Positions 1-11,100 of a stretch of DNA of 64,000 nt are shown in pieces. The notes below the pieces were generated by a model, which searched no databases, was not told the origin of the DNA, and saw only the letters and a list, made by a program, of their open reading frames with translations. This DNA comes from Rhizoclosmatium globosum (taxonomy: Eukaryota > Chytridiomycota > Chytridiomycetes > Chytridiales > Chytriomycetaceae): assembly GCA_002104985.1 (NCBI GenBank), contig MCGO01000148.1, positions 30,419-94,418 of the forward strand, written 5' to 3'. Both the position numbers and the translations under genes were made by a program. The stretch's first letter is position 1. The number at the start of each line of letters is the position of its first letter.

Positions 1-3000
1 AAAGACATTACAACCACCAACTCACTCACACTTTCTGGCTTCACAACACCAAAGCACATGTTGCAAAACTGGCAGGCGTCTTCATTGATGTTTCCCCATG
101 TTACGTGGTAAAAAATGGTTTCAGCAAAAGCAGCTTAGGCACAGTCATTCTATCCAGAATCCAAATCCAAATGACTGATTTTGTAGAGACTGGATTTGTT
201 TCTGTTGACTAGAGAAAAACGTTGGATAATTGGCAATGTACGGCCTGTACTTGAAGAGAGGGCTCAGCCACTCTGTTCCATATTGTCCCAAAAGACATTA
301 CACCACCACTCACTCACACTTCTGGCTCAACAACACCAAAGCACATGTTGCAAAACTGGCAGGCGTCTTCATTGATGTTCCCCATGTTACGTGGTAAAAA
401 ATGGTTTCAGCCAAAAGCCTTAGGCACAGTCATTCTATCCAGAATCCAAATCCAAATGACTGATTTGTAGAGACTGATTTGTTTCTGTTGACTAGAGAAA
501 ACGTTTGGATAATTGGCAATGTACGGCCTGTACTTGAAGAGAGTGGCTCAGCCACTCTGTTCCATCATTGTCCCAAAAGACATTACACCACCAACTCACT
601 CACACTTTCTGGCTTCAACAACACCAAAGCACATGTTGCAAAACTGGCAGGCGTCTTCATTGATGTTTCCCATGTTACGTGGTAAAAAATGGTTTCAGCC
701 AAAAGCAGCTTAGGCACAGTCATTCTATCCAGAATCCAAATCCAAATGACTGATTTTGTAGAGACTGATTTGTTTCTGTTGACTAGAGAAAAACGTTTGG
801 ATAATTGGCAATGTACGGCCTGTACTTGAAGAGAGTGGCTCAGCCACTCTGTTCCATCATTGTCCCAAAAGACATAACCCACAACTCACTCACACTTTCT
901 GGGCTTCAACAACACCAAAGCACATGTTGCAAAACTGGCAGGTCTTCATTGATGTTTCCCATGTTACGTGGTAAAAATGGTTTCAGCCAAAAGCAGCTTA
1001 GGCACAGTCAATTCTATCCAGAATCCAAATCCAAATGACTGATTTTGTAGAGACTGATTTGTTTCTGTTGACTAGAGAAAACGTTTGGATAATTGGCAAT
1101 GTACGGCCTGTACTTGAAGAGAGTGGCTCAGCCACTCGTTCCATCATGTCCCAAAAGACATTACACCACCAACTCACTCACACTTTCTGGCTCAACAACA
1201 CAAAGCACATGTTGCAAAACTGGCAGGCGTCTTCATTGATGTTTCCCCATGTTACGTGGTAAAAAATGGTTCAGCCAAAAGCAGCTTAGCACAGTCAATT
1301 CTATCCAGAATCCAAATCCAAATGATGATTTGTAGAGACTGATTGTTTCTGTTGACTAGAGAAAACTTTGGATAATTGGCAATGTACGGCCTGTACTTGA
1401 AGAGAGTGGCTCAGCCACTCTGTTCCATCATTGTCCCAAAAGACATTACACCACCAACTCACTCACACTTTCTGGCTTCAACAACACCAAAGCACATGTT
1501 GCAAAACTGGCAGGCGTCTTCATTGATGTTCCCCATGTTACGTGGTAAAAAATGGTTTCAGCCAAAAGCAGCTTAGGCACAGTCAATTCTATCCAGAATC
1601 CAAATCCAAATGACTGATTTGTAGAGACTGATTTGTTTCTGTTGACTAGAGAAAACGTTTGGATAATTGGCAATGTACGGCCTGTACTTGAAGAGAGTGG
1701 CTCAGCACTCTGTCCATCATTGTCCCAAAAGACATTACACCACCAACTCACTCACACTTTCTGGCTTCACAACACCAAAGCACATGTTGCAAAACTGGCA
1801 GGCGTCTTCATTGATGTTTCCCCATGTTACGTGGTAAAAAATGGTTTCAGCCAAAAGCAGCTTAGGCACAGTCATTCTATCCAGAATCCAAATCCAAATG
1901 ACTGATTTGTAGAGACTGATTTGTTTCTGTTGACTAGAGAAAAACGTTTGGATAATTGGCAATGTACGGCCTGTACTTGAAGAGAGTGGCTCAGCCACTC
2001 TGTTCCATCATTGTCCCAAAAGACATTACACCACAACTCACTCACACTTTCTGGCTTCAACAACACCAAAGCACATGTTGCAAAACTGGCAGGCGTCTTC
2101 ATTGATGTTTCCCCATGTTACGTGGTAAAAAATGGTTTCAGCCAAAAGCGCTTAGGCACAGTCAATTCTATCCAGAATCCAAATCCAAATGACTGATTTT
2201 GTAGAGATGATTTGTTTCTGTTGACTAGAGAAAAACGTTTGGATAATTGGCAATGTACGGCCTGTACTTGAAGAGAGTGGCTCAGCCACTCTGTTCCATC
2301 ATTGTCCCAAAAGACATTACACCACCAACTCACTCACACTTTCTGGCTTCAACAACACCAAAGCACATGTTGCAAAACTGGCAGGCGTCTTCATTGATGT
2401 TTCCCCATGTACGTGGTAAAAAATGGTTTCAGCCAAAAGCAGCTTAGGCACAGTCATTCTATCCAGAATCCAAATCCAAATGACTGATTTTGTAGAGACT
2501 GATTTGTTTCTGTTGACTAGAGAAAAACGTTTGGATAATTGGCAATGTACGGCCTGTACTTGAAGAGAGTGGCTCAGCCACTCTGTTCCATCATTGTCCC
2601 AAAAAGACATTACACCACCAACTCACTCACACTTTCTGGCTTCAACAACACCAAAGCACATGTTGCAAAACTGGGCAGGCGTCTTCATTGATGTTTCCCC
2701 ATGTAAGTGGTAAAAAATGGTTTCAGCCAAAAGCAGCTTAGGCACAGTCGATTCTATCCAGAATCCAAATCCAAATGACTGATTTTGTAGAGACTGATTG
2801 TTTCTGTTGACTAGAGAAAAACGTTTGGATAATTGGCAATGTACGGCCTGTACTTGAAGAGAGTGGCTCAGCCACTCTGTTCCATCATTGTCCCAAAAGA
2901 CATTACACCACCAACTCACTCACACTTTCTGGCTTCAACAACACAAAGCACATGTTGCAAAACTGGCAGGCGTCTTCATTGATGTTTCCCCATGTTACGT

Positions 3001-5645
3001 GGTAAAAAATGGTTTCAGCCAAAAGCAGCTTAGGCACAGTCAATTCTATCCAGAATCCAAATCCAAATGACTGATTTTGTAGAGACTGATTTGTTTCTGT
3101 TGACTAGAGAAAAACGTTTGGATAATTGGCAATGTACGGCCTGTACTTGAAGAGAGTGGCTCAGCCACTCTGTTCCATCATGTCCCAAAAGACATTACAC
3201 CACCAACTCACTCACACTTTCTGGCTTCAACAACACCAAAGCACATGTTGCAAAACTGGCAGGCGTCTTCATTGATGTTTCCCCATGTACGTGGTAAAAA
3301 ATGGTTTCAGCCAAAAGCAGCTTAGGCACAGTCGATTCTATCCAGAATCCAATCCAAATGACTGATTTTGTAGAGACTGATTGTTTCTGTTGACTAGAGA
3401 AAAACGTTTGGATAATTGGCAATGTACGGCCTGTACTTGAAGAGAGTGGCTCAGCCACTCTGTTCCATCATTGTCCCAAAAGACATTACACCACCAACTC
3501 ACTCACACTTTCTGGCTTCAACAACACCAAAGCACATGTTGCAAAACTGGCAGGCGTCTTCATTGATGTTCCCCATGTTACGTGGTAAAAAATGGTTTCA
3601 GCCAAAAGCAGCTTAGGCACAGTCAATTCTATCCAGAATCCAAATCCAAATGACTGATTTTGTAGAGACTGATTTGTTTCTGTTGACTAGAGAAAAACGT
3701 TTGGATAATTGGCAATGTACGGCCTGTACTTGAAGAGAGTGGCTCAGCCACTCTGTTCCATCATTGTCCCAAAAGACATTACACCACCAACTCACTCACA
3801 CTTTCTGGCTTCAACAACACCAAAGCACATGTTGCAAAACTGGCAGGCTCTTCATTGATGTTTCCCCATGTACGTGGTAAAAAATGGTTTCAGCCAAAAG
3901 CAGCTTAGGCACAGTCAATTCTATCCAGAATCCAAATCCAAATGACTGATTTTGTAGAGACTGATTTGTTTCTGTTGACTAGAGAAAAACGTTTGGATAA
4001 TTGGCAATGTACGGCCTGTACTTGAAGAGAGTGGCTCAGCCACTCTGTTCCATCATTGTCCCAAAAGACATTACACCACCAACTCACTCACACTTTCTGG
4101 CTTCAACAACACCAAAGCACATGTTGCAAAACTGGCAGGCGTCTTCATTGATGTTTCCCCATGTACGTGGTAAAAAATGGTTTCAGCCAAAAGCAGCTTA
4201 GGCACAGTCATTCTATCCAGAATCCAAATCCAAATGACTGATTTTGTAGAGACTGATTTGTTTCTGTTGACTAGAGAAAAACGTTTGGATAATTGGCAAT
4301 GTACGGCCTGTACTTGAAGAGAGTGGCTCAGCCACTCTGTTCCATCATTGTCCCAAAAGACATTACACCACCAACTCACTCACACTTTCTGGCTTCAACA
4401 ACACCAAAGCACATGTTGCAAAACTGGCAGGCGTCTTCATTGATGTTTCCCCATGTAAGTGGTAAAAAATGGTTTCAGCCAAAAGCAGCTTAGGCACAGT
4501 CGATTCTATCCAGAATCCAAATCCAAATGACTGATTTTGTAGAGACTGATTTGTTTCTGTTGACTAGAGAAAAACGTTTGGATAATTGGCAATGTACGGC
4601 CTGTACTTGAAGAGAGTGGCTCAGCCACTCTGTTCCATCATTGTCCCAAAAGACATTACACCACCAACTCACTCACACTTTCTGGCTTCAACAACACCAA
4701 AGCACATGTTGCAAAACTGGCAGGCGTCTTCATTGATGTTTCCCCATGTTACGTGGTAAAAAATGGTTTCAGCCAAAAGCAGCTTAGGCACAGTCAATTC
4801 TATCCAGAATCCAAATCCAAATGACTGATTTTGTAGAGACTGATTTGTTTCTGTTGACTAGAGAAAAACGTTGGATAATTGGCAATGTACGGCCTGTACT
4901 TGAAGAGAGTGGCTCAGCCACTCTGTTCCATCATTGTCCCAAAAGACATTACACCACCAACTCACTCACACTTTCTGGCTTCAACAACACCAAAGCACAT
5001 GTTGCAAAACTGGCAGGCGTCTTCATTGATGTTTCCCCATGTAACGTGGTAAAAAATGGTTTCAGCCAAAAGCAGCTTAGGCACAGTCAATTCTATCCAG
5101 AATCCAATCCAAATGACTGATTTTGTAGAGACTGATTTGTTTCTGTTGACTAGAGAAAAACGTTTGGATAATTGGCAATGTACGGCCTGTACTTGAAGAG
5201 AGTGGCTCAGCCACTCTGTTCCATCATTGTCCCAAAAGACATTACACCACCAACTCACTCACACTTTCTGGCTTCAACAACACCAAAGCACATGTTGCAA
5301 AAACTGGCAGGCGTCTTCATTGATGTTTCCCCATGTAATGTGGTAAAAATGGTTTCAGCCAAAAGCAGCTTAGGCACAGTCGATTCTATCCAGAATCCAA
5401 ATCCAAATGACTGATTTTGTAGAGACTGATTTGTTTCTGTTGACTAGAGAAAAACGTTTGGATAATTGGCAATGTACGGCCTGTACTTGAAGAGAGTGGC
5501 TCAGCCACTCTGTTCCATCATTGTCCCAAAAGACATTACACCACCAACTCACTCACACTTTCTGGCTTCAACAACACCAAAGCACATGTTGCAAAACTGG
5601 CAGGCGTCTTCATTGATGTTTCCCCATGTTATGTGGTAAAAAATG
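1..5645. repeat. Tandem satellite array, ~293-bp unit, about 19 copies
   Basis: The block GAGTGGCTCAGCCACTC recurs at regular spacing from about position 263 to 5500. Spacing is 290-294 bp in the later copies and 283-292 bp in most of the first six. Each unit has a perfect 9-bp inverted repeat (AGAGTGGCT / AGCCACTCT) around one base. Copies are near identical and differ mainly by single-base losses, many in short homopolymers, which are commoner toward position 1. Small open frames of 60-102 codons recur on both strands but shift with each indel and carry no family signature, so they are not called as genes. The array ends abruptly near 5645 and runs off the left edge. A subtelomeric or other heterochromatic satellite is possible; nothing in the sequence decides this. 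Confidence 0.97.
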
Positions 5646-5900
5646 TGGATAATTAATAATGAGGTTTGTCCTTTCCTAAATTTTTAGGATAAGGAACAAA
5701 AACGGGGAAGAATGAGCTATACTTTATTTCAGACAAAAAGTGATTGTCAAAGGATTTTTGCAAGAGAACTGTCCGTAACTTGTAAGCTTGTCTATCTGGA
5801 GTAATATTGACATTTGTTGTACAATCAAAGTGTTGTACTTCCAAGATAAAATGATTGCAAAAATAAACTCAGCCATAATCAGATATTCATTGAAGAAAAG

Positions 5901-6459
5901 ATGACATCAACAAGCAACAACTGGTGGATGCATACCCAGCGCCCAAGTCCAGTCCTGAGCGATGGACGCACGACAAAGTAGCTGAGCTTATCCGATCTGA
6001 AGCCGTTTCCGGAAAGGACTACTTAGTTGTGGATGTTCGGCGAACAGACTTTGGCGGAGGCAAGCACCATCCCCTTCAAACACACACTCTCATTCACACC
6101 ACAAACAATCACAAACTAACACACTCTTTCCTGAGCCAGGCACCGTCAAAGGCGCAATCAACGTGCACGCGCAGACCTTCTTTGATCAGCTTCCGGACTT
6201 TGTCGCCAAGTACAAGGACGTGCCGCGTGTCTTCTTCTTTTGCAACTCGTCGTCGCAGTCGCAAACAAAGATTGGACGAGGCCCGCGCTGTGCAATGTGG
6301 TACCAGGACGCCCTGGACGAGAAGCGAATCACAACTTCGAAGGCCCTGATTCTGGCCGCTGGCATCAAGGGTTGGGTGCAGCAGTACAAGGACGATGCTG
6401 CTCTGGTCGATGGATTCGATGAGGACTTTTGGAAGGAAGGTGGAGCATCCGTGATCTGA
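5901..6459 (+). CDS. Rhodanese/Cdc25-like domain protein (Ych1/arsenate-reductase-like), 5' end uncertain
   Basis: Two exons (to 6059, and 6140-6459) join through an 80-bp GC-AG intron, giving about 150 residues. Exon 1 carries YLVVDVRRTDF, the rhodanese 'DVR..DF' strand. Exon 2 carries TVKGAINVHAQTF, then VFFFCNSSS...GRGPRCAMWY and AAGIKGW. Small fungal Cdc25-like phosphatases and arsenate reductases of the Ych1 type share this layout, with a catalytic Cys in the FFFC loop. The loop here is longer than the usual CX5R, so activity is uncertain. The start is unresolved. The only nearby ATG (5901) is out of frame with the conserved exon, and the conserved frame has a stop at 5891 and no ATG after it. 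One missing base between 5901 and about 5925, or an unseen upstream exon, would explain this. The 255 bp before the gene hold nothing recognisable. Confidence 0.75.
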
Positions 6460-6516
6460 ATCATTAGTCAGATAAAAATGAATAAATGAATAAATCGATA
6501 AAGTAGTCCAACAGAA

Positions 6517-7888
6517 ATGTCTTCAAATACGCCACAACCACAACCACCTTTTGGCAGCGCAACGGCCTCAACTGAATCCTCGGGCTCCGCAAAACAGGTT
6601 TCGTTGACGTGCACAGGCCACACTCGACCCGTGAACGACCTGTCCTTCTCGTCCTTTGTTGCAACGGGCGACTATTTCCTTCTTTCTGCCTGCAAGGGTT
6701 AGTCAACAGTCCCGTTAGAACACTTAATCTTACCTGTTATACCCATCAAGATTCGGTGCCTATCCTGCGAAAAGGGAGTACTGGAGACTGGGTCGGCAGC
6801 TTCAAAGGTTTGGCTATCTTTTGGAAGTTTTGGTGGAGAAGCAAAGCGATCTACTCACGCGGATACAATCGATCATAGGACACAAGGGCGCTGTCTGGGG
6901 TACTCGAATCACTCCGAATGCTTCTCTCTCTGTCACTGGAAGTGCTGATTTCACTGCAAAGGTTTGTTGGAACACCTATCACTCCTATACCCTGCTTAGC
7001 TGATATACTTAGGTGTGGGATAACGTTACTGGCCAACCAATAGTCTCCTTTGAACATCAACATATCGTAAAGACCGTCGATGTCTCTGGTGCGTCTACCA
7101 ACACCTTTCTTCCCCCCAGCAAACAACTCCACTTACACTTTTTCCATCAACAGACGACGGCAGATACGTACTCACAGGTGGAAACGAAAAGAAACTAAAA
7201 CTCTTTGACCAACGCTCCCCAACATCCTCCACAACCCCCGTCCGTTCCCTCGAAGGCCTCAACAACGACGTAAAAACCTGTCTCCTCGATACAACCCACG
7301 GCCTCGTCTTCAACGGCGACGGCAAAGAAATGCGCGTCTGGGATCTGAGGAAGAGCGCGCAAGTCAGTTCACGGATTTTTGAACAGGAGGTGTCGAATTT
7401 GAGGTTTTCGTGGGATCGAAAGTATATTATTGCTACTGCTGGGAGACGCGTGTTTTTCTATAATGCTATTACGTGAGTTCCTTGTTTGTTTGTTTTTTCT
7501 TGTTTTGGATGTGTGTGTGCTTTTGTTTTTTTAACACATTGATGCAAGCGCAAGTTTGGAGAAACAATTCGATGTCTCGGTCGATGCATCTTGCGCCGCG
7601 TTACATCCTTCAGAACTTAAATTTGTTGTGGGAGGGACAAAGGACTTATGGGTGCGCGAATACGATTTCCAAACAGGCTCAGAGCTTGAAGGTAATTTGG
7701 GTATCAACTTGTCTGAACTCGATTCACTCAACAACCTCTTGTCAGTCTACAAGGGTCATCACGGTCCAATTCATTGTACTAGTTTTAGTCCAGACGGTCA
7801 ATTATATGCCACAGGGAGTGAAGATGGGACTATTCGATTGTGGCAGACTTTTCCTGGAACTACATACGGACTATGGCAAGCCGCGTGA
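6517..7888 (+). CDS. WD40 protein of the STRAP family (serine/threonine kinase receptor-associated protein)
   Basis: Seven exons: 6517-6697, 6751-6807, 6879-6961, 7013-7088, 7154-7472, 7549-7691, 7746-7888; 333 residues, close to the 350 of animal STRAP. Matching blocks include LTCTGHTRPVNDLSFS, YFLLSACK, GSTGDWVGSFKGHKGAVWG, DFTAKVWD, KTVDVSDDGRYVLTGG, LYATGSEDGTIRLW and the closing TYGLWQ. All are STRAP landmarks spread over seven WD repeats. STRAP-family proteins act in SMN complex assembly and as adaptors in signalling. The last intron (7692-7745) is 54 bp without a stop, so a retained-intron product would stay in frame. Exon 6 could start at 7549 or 7555; both keep the frame. The gene begins 57 bp after the rhodanese stop. 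Confidence 0.92.
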
Positions 7889-8132
7889 TGTTGATAAAAA
7901 TCGTGATATCTCATCTCAGAGCCACGTTGTTGGACAATATGGTGAAATAAATCTATACTTGTGCTCTCAAATCCCACTCTAGCTCCCACTTTTCAAAAGC
8001 ATGAGACGAGATTTATTTGGCGTCAATAAGTAACAATAAGCACAAAGTAGTAGTAGTAAATATCCAAATGAAAAAAAAAGAAATGAGATGAAAGAACGGA
8101 ACAGTCCCCCGGGGAAAAAACAATAAGATAAC

Positions 8133-11100
8133 CTACAACTCGCCCTTCAAAACTCCGTCAATGCAATTATGAATGAACTCCTTCCTTGAGCTCAAATCCA
8201 CGGCAAACACCCTTGTCAATTCCTCTCTGACACTCTTTCTAGTGACAGTCATGAGATCAGCGTTGGACAAAATCTGTCGAATTTGTGCCAGAATCTGTTC
8301 ATCGCTTGGCTGGCTACGTGATGTGGATGCAGACATAACACTACCAGCATAGACTACTGGTTGTCCGTAATTGCTTCCTCCATACACCGATCCAGGACGA
8401 ACGGGAACCGCTGCCATTACTGGAGCTCCATAAGCTGATCCACCGTAAACAGATCCAGCCATTTGAGGAATGGCTCCGTAAGGCATTACACCATAGGCAG
8501 ACCCATTGGGAGCGATCGCACCATAAACAGATCCTCCACCTACAACAGGGGCACCATATGCTGACGCAACAGGAGCTCCATAGGCTGACGGAGCTGGAGC
8601 ACCATAAGCAGATCCAGCATAAAATGCTGGAACTTGGTATCCACCGGCGATAGAGGGGTAGCAGAGCGAGGTGGTGGGTTGGCTTCAATTTGCTTTTGAC
8701 GAGCCTCTTCGTAATCAGTCCATTTTTCAAGAGGAATCTCAGCAGGATTGAACTGTAGAAACATAGGATCAGTATTATGAATTGGTAGTAAAGAGGTGCG
8801 GGGACTTACTGGTTCAGAATCAGCATCAACTTCTTTGGTTTGTCCATCTTCAATAACGACACGAGTGTTACCCCATGAGAAGTCATCAAAGTGCCAGAAA
8901 GCGTATAGCGGAATATATAGACCAGAGAACGGAATACACAGAAGATACTGCGATCGAAAATTAAAACATGTCCCTCAAAAGTAAGAATCAAGACACTCAC
9001 CACAACCATCCAACCAATGTGCTGCCACTCCCGCTTCAGCATGAAAATGATGACCTGGAAACCATAAATAGCGGCAATCATCAAAATAGAGATGAGCGGG
9101 AACGAGAACTGGTCAGGACCCAAAGCAGTTGCGGCATACACCAAGTAAACAATATAAGCCAGCGTGGCTGGTTGAACAACGGTAGCAAACAAGTCAATAA
9201 ATACAACGAATCTCATATCAAAACAGCAGACTCCACACAAATTGTTGAGGGTGAGGAGTTCCATGAGGTTGTGCACAGTCGAGTTGATCCAACGACGTCT
9301 TTGAGATAAGAGGACAGCAAATTTGGCAGGACCCACGGTTTTACATTTTGCGTCGGGGATAAATGTTGTTCTCATGTGTGGGAAGTATTTCATCAAGAGT
9401 GTCGTGAGGTATCGATCTTCTCCCAAGTACAACAAGTTCTTGAGGTGCAATGTGTCGACTTGGTTTTCAGAATAATCCTGAATGATACCAGGAGCAATGA
9501 GGAGAGGGATGTTCTTGACGGGAGTTCGGATACGATAAATGGAGAAACATCCAGGCAAACAAGTGACACTTCCAAACAAAGATTCGAAAGCTTTAGCCAA
9601 GTTGTGGGAGATGTAGTATTCGTAAACCTACTCCAGTCGTCAGCAAACAAATACAGCGTTAAAAGAAAATGCAACAAACCTGCATAGCGGAAACCCAAGA
9701 TTCACGCTCATTCGCCAACTTAGTCTCACCACAAAGTCCAATAATCTTAGCGTCTCGAACCATCTGTGCAATCAATCGATTCAGAGAATCCTTGTACGGT
9801 TCAGTATCGGCGTCGACAGAGAAGATGAATTCGTAGAAAGATGGATCGACACCAATAATGTTCTTCATGTGGTGGTATAACTCAAGTTCAAGAGGGTTCA
9901 TGGGTTGGTTAAAGTGGACACGAGAGAGAAAGCGCATCAAAATCAACTGAGAGTCTCGCTTTCCACTAATAATACCGTGAGTTCAACAATCTTTTTTCCA
10001 AACGAATCCAGACATACCGGTTTCCTGGTCTCTGTCTCTCACTTGGGCGTCCAACCTTGACAACAACAACATATGGAACAACACGTCCATTCATTTCGTA
10101 AAGACCAGAGTAGATCTTTCCCACGTTGTGCTGCTTACTGCCTTCACCCAATGACTCGAACGATTTGGACTCTGGGTCCAAAGATGGGTCCACACCCAAA
10201 ATGTCCAGCACAATACGGGGAGTGGGTCGATCGTTTCCAGAACCGATAATCATACCGTCGGCAATAATGAAAAGAAGCTTGTGCTTGTCCTCGTATTCCA
10301 TGGATGCCAAAGATTCGATTGTCTTGGCAAGGGAGCTTTCACCCTGGTAAACATGTTTAACACACAAAACCGCAAGAGAAGAAAACAAACCTCAGTGTAA
10401 CAGGGAACCAAACAAATAACAAACTTATCATGATCCTCAGGAGTTCTCTTTCCTCCAAACTGCAAGGCAGCCAAGAACTTGACACCAATCACAATCACAA
10501 GAATGGCAGAAGCAGCCAGCAAGATGTAGTTAGGAACTTGACAACGCAAGTCATTACGATGGTCAATGTTACCGATCCAGAACAATCCGTCCATACAAGC
10601 CAACACGTCCTTGTGTGTCTGTGGATCCTGCTTTCTCAAATACTCCCAGTCGGAGGTTGAGTCAGCTCCATTCGCACTGTACTTGTCAAACAGGTCTTGG
10701 ATGTACGTTGTTTGTGGGAAAAAGTTTTTGTTCTTGTAGGCGTCAGAGTAAAAGGCGGATACGTCGTACACTCGGTCGTACATTGTGATGACCTTGAAGT
10801 TGGCTTTGAGGAGGTTCAAAATCGTTCCAGTGTCCCAGACAACAGTTCCTTTAAGGTAGTCGTCCATGGCGGGGAGGTGATCGGTGAAAGGAGTTTGTCG
10901 CCCATGTTGGTACCACTTTCCGGTACGGATATCACCGTTCTGGTTGGGGAAGTAGATGAATCCAGCAGGCTGCTTGTACGCAGGACAATAAGTTCCCCAG
11001 AACTGAGACTTGTCAAACATTTGCGAAATATCTTGACCAAACACTCCGTTCTCCCAGTACCCTTGGTTGGCATTTCCTCCATTTCTCAAATGCGAGTTGT

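Noticed and set aside
1..5645. Recurring 60-102-codon frames in the satellite, such as MAMYGLYLKRVAQPL and MSWWCNVFWDNDG
   Set aside because: They change frame with each indel, differ in length per unit and show no domain; a by-product of the repeat.
1..5645. CRISPR-like array
   Set aside because: Units are ~293 bp and repeat in full; there are no unique spacers, and the genome is eukaryotic.
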